Shown here: positions 11,734 through 21,691 of the stretch, one piece after another
Numbering within the stretch: the stretch's first letter is position 1
Layout of the letters: every line of letters starts with the position of its first letter
Assembly: GCA_040954595.2 (NCBI GenBank)
Contig: CM082578.2
Span: forward strand, 2,542,001-2,606,000
Direction of reading: 5' to 3'
DNA: 64,000 bases
From: Balanoglossus misakiensis
Taxonomy: Eukaryota > Hemichordata
The notes under the pieces: model-generated
Told to the model about the DNA's origin: nothing
Databases searched by the model: none
The model's input: the letters and a program-made list of their open reading frames with translations, nothing else
Made by a program: the position numbers and the translations under genes

Positions 11734-12253
11734 TATTGTGGTAGAAAATTATAATGAAAGTAAATACTAGTACATGTAGTACAAACATTTCTTTATTTTC
11801 CACGACATATGCAAAGCTTTACTGACAAGAAAAACAAGAAAACAGCTCTCTAAAAATGTACTTCACATACAAACTTGAGAGTAAAGTGATTGGGTTTTTA
11901 AAATTATTGAAAAGCACATACACTTGGTAGAATTTGTTGTTTGTCATCATAATATTGTGAGTAATGCACAATATCAAGTCATACACTCCATGAAGTGAAA
12001 CTTATCTAGTTCAGGTACCATGCCAAAAAACAAAAGTTAACAGAATGAGAACAATTTCAATAACTTCTCTTGTTCTTAAACATGTCCTTACCAACCATTA
12101 CGGTGTTTATAAATAGCACTCATGAATATAATACAGATTTCAAAGAAGACTAAGGTTCAACAAACCTGTACATTTGTATATACATGTTGTATTCTTTTTT
12201 ATACATGGTAAAATAAAGAATACATTTAACCGTATTTCACTGTACTGTCCTTT
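11734..12253. terminator. Convergent, overlapping 3' ends of the two transposon genes
   Basis: The helicase stop is at 11733 and the transposase stop at 12254 on the opposite strand. The plus-strand poly(A) signal AATAAA is at 12212-12217; the minus-strand signal is at 11792-11797. Each lies past the other's position, so the two 3' UTRs probably overlap by about 400 bp and could form antisense pairs. Confidence 0.65.
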
Positions 12254-13452
12254 CTACACAGCACCTTCATAAACACTTTGCCAGAACTTAACTTTGTCCC
12301 TTATCCATTGCCAAAAATCACTGTAATTCAACTTACTAATCAAGTTACGTCTGAAATTGCTAAACTTGGCCAACTTTCTCCCAGGTGAGACTTTGACTGC
12401 ACCAACGGAGTTTAGCTCATTGACCAAATGTAACACATCTGATTGGAATGACTGTGTGTGATGACCAGATGCCTTTGCGGAGATACCGATTTCCTCATCC
12501 ATGGCTGACAATGTGTCGTGCATGCATGCAAGACTTTTACTTATTCTGTCGGCCGAGGTCTCATTTAGATTGGAACCCAGACCTTTCAAGAAAGACTTCA
12601 AAAACTTGTTCATGTGTTCCAATCTCAAATCAAGTGGTATATTCCTTCCTTTGAGTCCTCTTGTGTTGACAAATCTGTTCCATATTAAGGCATGGCTCTT
12701 CCCACTTGGCAGAAGACACTGTATTTGGACAAATGTCAAAAGTAGTGTGTACGCATACTTAGTATGGCCATGTGCCTTATAGTACAATAGAGCAACTCTA
12801 TAACAGCGAAACAGTCGCTCACCGTCACCTTCTCTTATTGCGTCATGCATATTTCTTAGCAGTACTCCAAAACTAAGTCGTGCCAGGGAATAATTATGTA
12901 AATCATCTTTAATGTCAGTATTTACAGAATGGGCAGTATGGGTTGTGTGTAATTCAAGATTATGTACCATCTTTTCATGATTAGCCCTAACCTTTTGGTA
13001 CACATATGACTTAGTGCATTCTGGGAATCGACATTTATACCTATCCTGACTTTCAGTCTCTCTTAATCTCACCCCTTCCACTAAATTTGATAATAAGGCA
13101 GACTCTTCATTCATGATGTATTTGTCGACTATCTCAGAAGCCTTCTTATGGAGCCAGTCTCTGCGCACGTGTTTGTCTGCAGGCCTTACGAGCTCTGGTA
13201 CTGGGTCATCTGTGAAATAGGTAACAGTTTTTAAAGAATGTCAATGGTGTTGAAGCACACCTATAATGAATTTTGACAACTTTTTGAAGGTATATTGATC
13301 TCCCATGTTGTGTTTGGAAAACAATTTCTTTTTGTATAAAATTTCACAATGATCCAACTAGATACTATAATATGCAATTTTATAAAATTTCTAAAAACGG
13401 CAACTTTTCTACTTCCCACTGTAGGTAATGTATTAGTGTACCTTTTTTAAAG

Positions 13453-13489
<37 letters not shown>

Positions 13490-16400
13490 ACTACATTCAA
13501 ACTTTAGAAGTCCACGTCGTCCCACAACAATGAAGATATTCACAGTAAGGGGAAATTCACACTCCATGTTCAAAGACTTTTATATTCAAATAACTACACT
13601 CCTAATTAATTCTAATGAGAAGAAATAGTTAGAAAACTAATATTATTCTTTGAACACATACCTTCAATAGTTTCCATGTGAAAGAAGTCCATACAAGCAG
13701 ACAAAATGAGTGCATCAGTCTCCTTGTCAGCAAACTGCTTGTATGCATTGAAGGCTTTGTGTGGTCCTTTCTTGGCATTCGTATTTCGAATTTGGTTCAT
13801 GTTGCTGGCCATAGTGCCTTTGTCTCTTGCCGAGTCTTCTTTGTAGAAGACAGAGTGGAGAATCTATTGTATGTATGACAAAAGTACATGTATTTTAAAA
13901 CGTGCAGTACTCTCAATGAAAAAAACATGAATGAACTTTGATTTTTACAACTTCTGCAATCTTATTACAATAAGTTTTTTTAAAAGACTTAGTTTGTTCA
14001 CAAATAAGAACAGTTATTAGTCAGTAACATGTCTATCATCAACAACTGACAGAAACCCTGAGGACCATTTACCTCATATAAGTTGACTACTGCATGCCAA
14101 TCTGCAAATGTAGGGATCAAACCTTGAAGTCTCTCCTCTCTAGTCTCCCCATCAGTGAATGACCATTGAACATGTCTAGACCTTTCTTCTGTCAACTGGT
14201 CTCCAACGAAAAATATTGGAAACTTGTCACTCTTTCCATCAGCATATGTGTATGGTACATACTTTTCCTGGACTTCACGTAGAATTTCCTGCATGTCACT
14301 TGATTCATTTTCATTCTTGAAAATAAGCCCCAATGGTACCTGCATGACATCATCAGAGAATTTAAAAAAAATGTTTGATAGATGGTCAGTCACTGAAGAG
14401 TTGACAGACATTTACAAAAAAATAACCAAATATTTTTTATATAATATTGAAAGAAATTTAGAAAAAACAACTAAACAGTTTTTCACAACATTTAAGAGAT
14501 TACAAGAGTGCAAATGACTTCTCTGTTGTCAGTAAATGAAAGAAAATAATTGAATTAACTTACCTGCTCAGATTTCAGTGACATCTCTTTACTGTACTTG
14601 TGAGGTATATGATGAACTACAACATCAGAGAATCCCTTGAATGCAGGCATGTACTTTACCATAACCCGTGTTATAAGTGGGATGAAGTCTCTCCGAAGTA
14701 GCTGTTGTGTGGGTATGTCTGGCAATATGTCACTAAAGGAAAACTCGCCTATTGGTTTCTGTGGTTGCAATGATAAGGTGGTTAATGGAATTCTGTCTTT
14801 AACTGCATAAAGATGAAACCAGTGAACTGAGCGATTTTTTCTCTCCTTTGTTTGATCACGAGATGTGACGTATAAATCCAAATTATCACCGACAATTTGA
14901 TAGGTGTAATGAGCTGTACTCTGAAGCTGACAAAGTGTTGTTTCAACCATAGATGGTGTAATGACTGCATCTGTAGATTCCCAAGTACCAATTAAATTAT
15001 ATGTCACCTCTTCAATGATGTGGCTTGGGTATCTCTGGAAGATATGTGACATGTCTTCTTTATTAAGCACAAAAATTGGAACTTGTTGAAGTTCATTGAA
15101 AGTTGTCACTGCAGGTAAGTTGTCGCCAGACCTATCACAACTACCACCATCATCACCACCATCACCATCACTGACACCACCTTCAAGACCATCATTATTG
15201 TCATACAAGAAAGAAAGACCAAGGCTTTGAAGATCACTGAGCTCTACAGTATTAAACTGTGTACTGCACTGGTTACTGAAGTGCCTTGGTTGATGTGAGG
15301 TTCCAAGTTGTATTCCTGATGAATGATTCTCTTTCAGAAACTTCAACATGTCAGTGGTCATTTCCAGTGTTTGCTGATGTTTGGAAATTGCCTCCTTGAG
15401 AGAGAGTAATCCAGCATCAAAGTTATGCCCCATTTGTCCTTGTTTCCTGATGGTTGACTTATAACTTGTTGTTACGTTGAACTTGTTAAGTCTGTCAAAC
15501 ACCTTTTTCTCCGCATTGCCCTGCAGTAGAATTGTGTTAATCTTGTGTGCTAGTGCAGACATATGTTGGTCCCTGCTGTTGAGACAAACTGATGCTGCCA
15601 TGCATACTGCTGGTAATTTCTTATCCATATTTGTTGGGGTGAGATTGCATGCACTTTGAAGTACTGTACTTAGAATGGGAGTGTGTGTATCAAGTTCAGA
15701 TTTTAGGGTAGACAGGCTTAGTCTTCTCATTGCCTCTGGGTTGTTTTCCTTGAGTATACTTTGGGTGGATTTTTTGCCGAGATGTATGCATTCCTCCTTT
15801 ACCAATCTTGATACTTTTTCACCAATGCTTTCATTGTCAATGTGTCTTGATAGTGGTGAAAACTGTAGGTTACTAAATGTGCCTGTTGCAACATTTACTG
15901 TGCCCTTTTTATGAAGAAAAAAGGAAGAAAAATAAATCAATTCGTCTGATATCAGAATGTGGGAACAATATATGAGATTTGGGCTTGTTTAAATGGAAGG
16001 CAATGGGATGTTTGTGTAAAGTTCATGATGCAGTAAGACTGATTTGATAAGAAATTGTTTAATAGGTGGGATATATGGCATCAAACTAAAAAAATTAACT
16101 GTGAAAAGAAGTTAAAAGAAGTAATATTAACCACACAGTAATCACACACACAAAAAAAAACATTGTTCAGTCCCTCTCCCTCTAACTACGATGTTTTTCA
16201 TCATGACACCCCAGCAAAACTTTTTTTCTTGTGAATTTGAAGCAGTCTTACATTTGTGTTTTCCATGGGGGTGTTTTATTCCGCTATTGTTCAGTAATGC
16301 TGCATTCACAAACACCTCTAAATCATTGACTGGTTAATCTAGTGTCCCAGGTGAGGGGACTTGCCCCCCCCCCCCCCATGCTAACTTTGAGCGCCGAAGG

Positions 16401-18011
16401 TTAAATTTGTCCTCCCCAACATACCGGTAGTTGAGTTAATTTGCTTTGGGGTTCATTAAATGCAGTTTTGAACTCTGTATAAAATTTTCTTACATGGGAG
16501 GGGGACACCCCCTCCCAAATCCACCCCTTCACTTCTCGGTTTACAATGTCTCCCAACACAGAATACAAAATACTTTTAAAAAAATAGAAACAATGTTCAG
16601 TTTTAATACCCACTGATAAGGGGAAACATCAGTTTCAAATTGTTTTCATTGGAGCGCTGTTTTTCTTTTTTACAAGATAGATAGGTGATGTGTTTTGCTG
16701 TGAAAGAAAATGGGGGGGGGGATTTGAAAATTTTAGCAGTTCGGAAGGGGGGATTTGAAAATATTTCGGGTTGTTGAGGGGGGCATGTGAAAATTAACGG
16801 TAAAAAAATTGAATTTTCCGCCCCTCCCCCCCCCCTCCAGAGGTGTTTGTGAATGCAGCCTAATTACGCCTGTGTATTAAATTAGTATGCAGATTTCGCC
16901 GTAGCTCCAACCTGGCCCAAAACTAGGCGTACGTACAATCATACTGATCCATGGTTCAAATAATATCACCTTTCGAGCTCTCCTAGCGAAAATTACGTGT
17001 TTTGTTACTACAGCATTTAGTTACAAATTCGTCGAAACAAAACAGCCGTATGAAGCTTACATCGTTAGAAAGGGCGTTAGAAAGGACGGATTCAGTTTTG
17101 CTTTTAACATTGTTTAAGCGACAGTTTTAACTGAAAGAACCCTGTTTACAGTTGATTCATAACTAATCCTGACATTGATGATACGATAATTTTTATGCAA
17201 AACACAGAAATCAACACGACTTTGAGCGATCCACCACTATTCAAGGCATTCGAGTGCGCAACACATTTGCCCGGAGACCAGGGCGTCGATCTAGCTCTGC
17301 GTACAGGTCTGTGTGTTCCCGGCGTTACACGGGAACACACAGACCTGTACGCAGAGCTAGGCGTCGATCGGGCTAGCAACACATGTACTACTATAATTTA
17401 TAATATAAATAATTATAGTGCCGTTTTTGATCGAATATGTACAATCGAAATGACTTGACAAATTACATACTTACCATTTGGTTTTCAACGTCTTTCCGTC
17501 TCGGGATCTTGCGGAACGGGGATCTTGTCGGCGTTCTTTCATATGTTACCGTCTTTGGGCCTGGTGACTGAAGAAGCGGCCTCTTTTTCTTTTTTTCCGC
17601 ATTCACCCGATGCCATAGCTCCATTCTTTTTTTTGCGTACTCTAGTTTCGGCAAATCTTGCCAACACTTTCTACACATGCGGCTTGACGTTTTCAGTGAC
17701 TCTTCTATACGATATCCAAGTAAATTTGAAAGTCGTACACTCAGTGGCTCTCCGGACTTTCTTCCAAATATTGAACGCACATTTCGTAGATCCGGAAATG
17801 CAACAAACTCGCCGCAGCACCTACAGTAATCATTTGGCCGTAGTCTTCGTTTCGTTGGAGTTGAAACGAGTGTTTCAAACGGACCTTCCATGTCAGATTC
17901 ACGGAATGACTGAAGGAGGACAACATGTTTTCGTCTTTCCTGTGCAATTTTATTATTCGCAACAAACTGTAAAGTTGATCTGTTTAATGATTGCGCTTCC
18001 CTTCCTGTCAT
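12254..18011 (-). CDS. DUF6589-type transposase of the giant transposon, 5 exons, 1100 aa
   Basis: Minus-strand exons 18011-17475, 15904-14564, 14339-14073, 13863-13662 and 13209-12254 all have GT-AG borders and matching phases (3303 nt). The N-terminus (63-116) has CxxC (Cys63, Cys66) and CxxC (Cys113, Cys116) like a ZAD-type zinc module, followed by a basic stretch. Residues about 420-440 form an acidic Gly/Asp linker. Asp519 and Asp522 lie in VGDNLDLYVTSRDQ; Asp673 lies in FFVGDQLTEERSRHVQ, the hallmark of the DUF6589 family abundant in animal and fungal transposons. A C2H2 finger is inserted at 842-865. The C-terminal part has REGDGERLFRCYR (911-923) and LRLEHMNKFLK with Glu983. I infer Asp519/522, Asp673 and Glu983 as DDE candidates. 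Presumed nuclear, cutting and joining the terminal repeats. There is no internal stop. Confidence 0.9.
13455..13487. repeat. CA microsatellite in transposase intron 4
   Basis: About 16 uninterrupted AC units within the intron between exons 4 and 5 of the minus-strand transposase. Confidence 0.9.
16299..16860. mobile_element. MITE nested in transposase intron 1
   Basis: The ends are GCTGCATTCACAAACACCTC and its reverse complement, with TAAT on both sides. The interior has C/G homopolymers. It lies inside the 15905-17474 intron of the transposase, so it inserted after the giant transposon was assembled. Confidence 0.75.
17291..17360. mobile_element. 70-bp perfect palindrome flanked by an 8-bp duplication
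   Basis: Two 31-bp arms, beginning CTAGCTCTGCGTACAGG and ending with the exact complement, face each other across an 8-base loop, GCGTTACA. The palindrome is flanked on both sides by GCGTCGAT (17283-17290 and 17361-17368), which looks like a hAT-type 8-bp target duplication. One arm plus loop recurs at about 39032-39068. Far too small to encode anything. Confidence 0.75.
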
Positions 18012-18566
18012 TGTTATATTCTACTGTCGTTAATTAATTCTCTACGCATATTGTAAACATATCAGCAAAAAGTAACATTTTATTTCAAAAGAAAAGAGAA
18101 TTATATTTATAACCGGACCAATTATATTTCCACATCTCTCATGCAACCTAACATTCACTCAAAGACAGACAAACATAACTCACAATATTACTAGTATCCT
18201 AGACTAGTATTCAGTTTATTTAGAAATCTCACTAGAAGCGATAATTTTATTTCGCTTTAAAATGTCTTTTCCCAAGTCGTACGGCTTCTAATGGTGAAAT
18301 GTTGTTAGAATTACTGCCTTCTACCACGATTTCACCAGATCAAAACACTGCAAAACTTCGCGATTACCAGTAGAACAAGAAACGGACCCTGATTCCCATA
18401 ATGGGTCAATGTAAAAACACACTGTCAAAGCACCCTATGTTATCATGTGTGAAATTCCCGCGACGGGATGTGGGAGTGGTTTTGAAGGTATATGAATATT
18501 CATACCCAAGCTATGTTAATTATATCATCCAACCACTGGCGCCCGTCAACATTTGATAGATCACTC
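18012..18566. promoter_or_regulatory. Upstream region of the transposase gene
   Basis: Non-coding sequence between the transposase start and the LINE. The part at 18447-18566 is shared with the 402-bp derivative at 25.3 kb, so it belongs to the conserved right end of the transposon. The transposase promoter should lie here; no specific box could be assigned. Confidence 0.4.
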
Positions 18567-21270
18567 ATTATTATTATTATTATTATTAAGAATTGTTTAA
18601 AATGCGCTACACATACGTCTCAGCGCATTGTACATAGCTAAAAGGGTAGATTAAAAAATACAAGGCTGGTAAAAATAGTTAAAAGGACACAATCGAACAC
18701 GTTACACATAAAACCGAGTAAAAAGGTATGTTTTCAAATTACGCTTAAAAATATTGACACTTCTGGCGGTTTTGATATCAAGGGGTAAATTGTTCCATAA
18801 AATGGGCGCACAAACTGAAAAAGCTCTCTGTCCGTAGGTTTTGTTAAATTTACCATGAGGATGAGTTAAAAAGAATTGAACACTAGAGCGCAGTTCTCGA
18901 GCTGGTACATATAAATGTAAAAGATCAGTCAAATAGGCGGGTGCCTTACCACTGATACATTTGAATGTGAGCAAGAGAATTTTAAAACTGATGCGGGCCT
19001 CTACCGGTAGCCAGTGTAAATCTTTGAGTATGGGTGTGATATGATCGGACTTGCGCGTACGAGTAACTAGCCTCGCCGCAGCATTCTGTAGAGACTGAAG
19101 TCGAGCTAGATGTCCCTTCGGGATACCAAACAAAAGACTATTACAGTAATCTAAATGAGACGTTACAAATGCATGAACTAGTTTCTCAGTTGTAGATCTG
19201 TCAAGAAGATTACGAATTTTAGCTATTCTATGCAAAGAGAAGAAACCATTTTTGCACAGCTTACTAATATGATCAGACATGCTACCATCCTGACTTAAAA
19301 TAACGCCGAGATTTTTAACTGAAACTGAAGGAATTATGTCACATTGTCCGATTCTTAGACAGTCTAATGTTGTCACATTAGATTTTAAACGTGATGAAAA
19401 GTGAATAACTTCAGTTTTATCATCATTCAGTACAAGCATGTTAGATTTCATCCAGCTGCGGATATCATCGACGCAGAGCTCAATGTTATTGCAAACATCG
19501 TTAGGGCTGTTGCAGATGGCATAAATTTGCGTATCGTCCGCGTATATCATGCAATCAATCCCGTGTTTTCCGAAGATGTCTTCCAGAGGTGCAGTGTAGA
19601 GTGTAAACATGAGAGGTCCTAGAACAGATCCTTGTGGAACGCCATATTTCATGCGAGAACTTGGGGATGATGCAGATCCAACCTTGACGCACTGTTGGCG
19701 ATTAACGAGGTACGAACGAAACCACGATAAAGTGTTACCAGTTATTCCAAAACGATGATGTAGTCTCTGTAGCATTATTTCATGATCGATAGTGTCAAAC
19801 GCCGCTGATAAATCTAACATGATAAGAATTACATCCTGTTTGTTATTCAAGGCAAGCATGATGTCATTGTGGACACGCAAGAGAGCAGTTTCCGTGCTAT
19901 GATTAGCACGGTAAGCACTTTGAAACTTTGTGAAAAGACTAAATTTAGTGAGGTGACTGTTCAGTTGCTGAACGACTACACGCTCGAGGAGTTTTGACAA
20001 GAACGGAAGGTTTGAAACCGGTCTGTAGTTCTTCAGAATGTTCTGATCCAGATCAACTTTCTTTAACAATGGACGAATTATCGCTGACTTGAAATGACTC
20101 GGCACGATGCCAGCTGTGAGCGAATTGTTGAAAAGATCAGCAAGGAAAGGTGCTAAGATGTGTACGCAATTCTTCAACACTCCATATGGTAGAATGTCGA
20201 GTTCACAAGATTTCGGTGGTGATTGTTTCACTAACGCAATTATATCCCCAGGTGACACTGGGTCAAATTCCGCGAAAGTATGAGTCGGTGTTATGTCAGC
20301 CTCACAGCTGTGCGGTTGTGGACCAATCCTGTCACGGAGTTGCAACACCTTGTTTTCAAAATAATTCATGAAGGCTGATGGAATTTCTTTTGTTGGTACG
20401 TTGTTCGGAATGGAGTTGGATAATGCTTTTCTCGAATCGGACAGTTCTGCAACAATCGCAAACAATTTCTTGTTATCTGCGTCTTCAATTCTAATCCGGT
20501 GATAGTCTGTTTTTAATGCGTCACATCGGCGTGAATATTCCATGCGCTTAAAAATGAACATTTGGCGATCGATTTCCAAATTTGATTTACGCCAATTTAT
20601 TTCCAGTCGACGTAACTCTTTTCTCATAGTTAGTAAATCCTCAGAGAACCATGGTGCACGCACTTTATTTAAGACTGATTTGCTTTTGACGGGGGCGACC
20701 TCATCAAGGGCGTCGGTAACAACTCCATGGAAATAATGGTACAAATCGTCTGGGTTGGTAATGCTGGGAAGATTGGGCATTTCGGATGAGAGTATATCGA
20801 CCAGCTTATCAGTGTTCATTGTACGAAAGTCACGTTGTGTAATTGTTACCTTGGTGTTGGGCGATCGCTGAACATTAAGTCCAAAATATAAAATACTATG
20901 ATCAGAGTTTAGCGAGTCGTCGGATCTGATTGAGTGAAGCAGGTGCTCTGATGAACGTGTTATAAGTAGATCCAATGTGTGGCCTTTGCTGTGTGTTGGT
21001 ATCTTAACGTGCTGTTGTAGGCCAAAGGATTGAAGAAGGTCGACCAACTTACTTGTGTCCGGAGAACTCATGTTCTCGACTGGAAAATTAAAATCTCCAG
21101 CAACTAAGAGATGGCCCGAGGAAGGTACGGCTGTTTCCATAAGAGTGGAAAAATCAGAGATGAAGTCGTTTGTGGTCGCCTTATTTTTTGTCGATTTTGG
21201 TGGACGGTAGACGGCGATTATGCGGAGAGTCTGACTTGAGGATTTAAATGTTACGTGTAACGATTCGAAG
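18567..21270 (-). mobile_element. CR1/L2-like LINE inserted in the giant transposon, 5'-truncated
   Basis: The minus-strand element ends with a (TAA)n tail (plus-strand TTA repeats from 18567). Its left flank matches the derivative at 25.3 kb up to GATAGATCACTC, and that sequence resumes with CTAAGCGACCCTGATCG at about 21275. The exact 5' border is unclear because the transposon sequence around 21262-21275 is diverged. The coding region has no stop, so the insertion is young. Confidence 0.85.
18702..21260 (-). CDS. LINE ORF2: partial AP endonuclease plus reverse transcriptase
   Basis: Open frame of about 850 codons on the minus strand, entered in the middle of the endonuclease (IIAVYRPPKST, then VAGDFNFP). 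The reverse transcriptase follows with LSAAFDTIDHEIML, GVPQGSVLGPLMFTLY and the catalytic YADDTQIY, then LGVILSQDGSMSDHI. These are typical of the CR1/L2/Jockey group of non-LTR retrotransposons, which copy their RNA into nicked genomic DNA. The N-terminus of the endonuclease and ORF1 are missing, so it cannot act by itself. Confidence 0.88.
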   Translation of the reverse strand, partial: LHVTFKSSSQTLRIIAVYRPPKSTKNKATTNDFISDFSTLMETAVPSSGHLLVAGDFNFPVENMSSPDTSKLVDLLQSFGLQQHVKIPTHSKGHTLDLLITRSSEHLLHSIRSDDSLNSDHSILYFGLNVQRSPNTKVTITQRDFRTMNTDKLVDILSSEMPNLPSITNPDDLYHYFHGVVTDALDEVAPVKSKSVLNKVRAPWFSEDLLTMRKELRRLEINWRKSNLEIDRQMFIFKRMEYSRRCDALKTDYHRIRIEDADNKKLFAIVAELSDSRKALSNSIPNNVPTKEIPSAFMNYFENKVLQLRDRIGPQPHSCEADITPTHTFAEFDPVSPGDIIALVKQSPPKSCELDILPYGVLKNCVHILAPFLADLFNNSLTAGIVPSHFKSAIIRPLLKKVDLDQNILKNYRPVSNLPFLSKLLERVVVQQLNSHLTKFSLFTKFQSAYRANHSTETALLRVHNDIMLALNNKQDVILIMLDLSAAFDTIDHEIMLQRLHHRFGITGNTLSWFRSYLVNRQQCVKVGSASSPSSRMKYGVPQGSVLGPLMFTLYTAPLEDIFGKHGIDCMIYADDTQIYAICNSPNDVCNNIELCVDDIRSWMKSNMLVLNDDKTEVIHFSSRLKSNVTTLDCLRIGQCDIIPSVSVKNLGVILSQDGSMSDHISKLCKNGFFSLHRIAKIRNLLDRSTTEKLVHAFVTSHLDYCNSLLFGIPKGHLARLQSLQNAAARLVTRTRKSDHITPILKDLHWLPVEARISFKILLLTFKCISGKAPAYLTDLLHLYVPARELRSSVQFFLTHPHGKFNKTYGQRAFSVCAPILWNNLPLDIKTARSVNIFKRNLKTYLFTRFYV

Positions 21271-21331
21271 GACTAAGCGACCCTGATCGTTGCCAGGGCT
21301 ACTATCTTTCCGCTCAGCAGGAAGTTACTCC

Positions 21332-21396
21332 ACTGTCCCCGGGCGTTGTATTCTAGATTCTAGATCAACGCCCGCGTCTCCGGGCTAAGGTAATAC
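21332..21396. repeat. Right subterminal and terminal repeats plus 9-bp duplication of the giant transposon
   Basis: Subterminal repeat ACTGTCCCCGGGCGTT at 21332-21347, terminal repeat at 21370-21387, and duplicated target AGGTAATAC at 21388-21396. Confidence 0.9.
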
Positions 21397-21691
21397 ATAC
21401 CAGGTTCACACAGGATAAATTTTGAGATGGTTCTGAAGCTTTTCAGATAAGATACCGTCTTAAAAAAACATGTGTGGACGGTGTATAGTGGTTCTGAAAC
21501 GGCTTAGATTTGAGACGGCTTTGCCGGTCAGACCTGAGCCGGTGTAAGGATTAACACCTCTCCGTAACCCATTGTCTATGGGACTGAGCCTATACATAAA
21601 CTTTGTGTGTGAGGACACAATGCGACTCAAAGGATTAATGCATAATAAATCTCCTATATTATTACGATTATTATTAATTTCAATAACTTAC

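Larger units (their letters stand above)
8574..21387. mobile_element. Giant helicase/transposase DNA transposon (Academ-like, DUF6589 type), complete
   Basis: The ends are an 18-bp perfect inverted repeat, TAGCCCGGAGACGCGGGC at 8574-8591 and its complement at 21370-21387, flanked by an exact 9-bp duplication. A subterminal inverted repeat, AACGCCCGGGGACAGT, lies at 8622-8637 and 21332-21347. Inside are two genes: a RecQ-like helicase reading right from the left end and a DUF6589-type transposase reading left from the right end. Their 3' ends face each other at 11.7-12.3 kb. Later insertions sit only in non-coding parts: a MITE at 16.3-16.9 kb, a 70-bp palindrome at 17.3 kb and a LINE at 18.6-21.3 kb. 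Without the LINE the element is about 10.1 kb. The combination of long TSD, SF2 helicase and this transposase recalls the AcademH lineage; that name is from memory. Confidence 0.93.

Noticed and set aside
17291-17360. A rho-independent terminator or RNA gene hairpin
   Set aside because: The host is a eukaryote and the 8-bp flanking duplication points to a mobile insertion.
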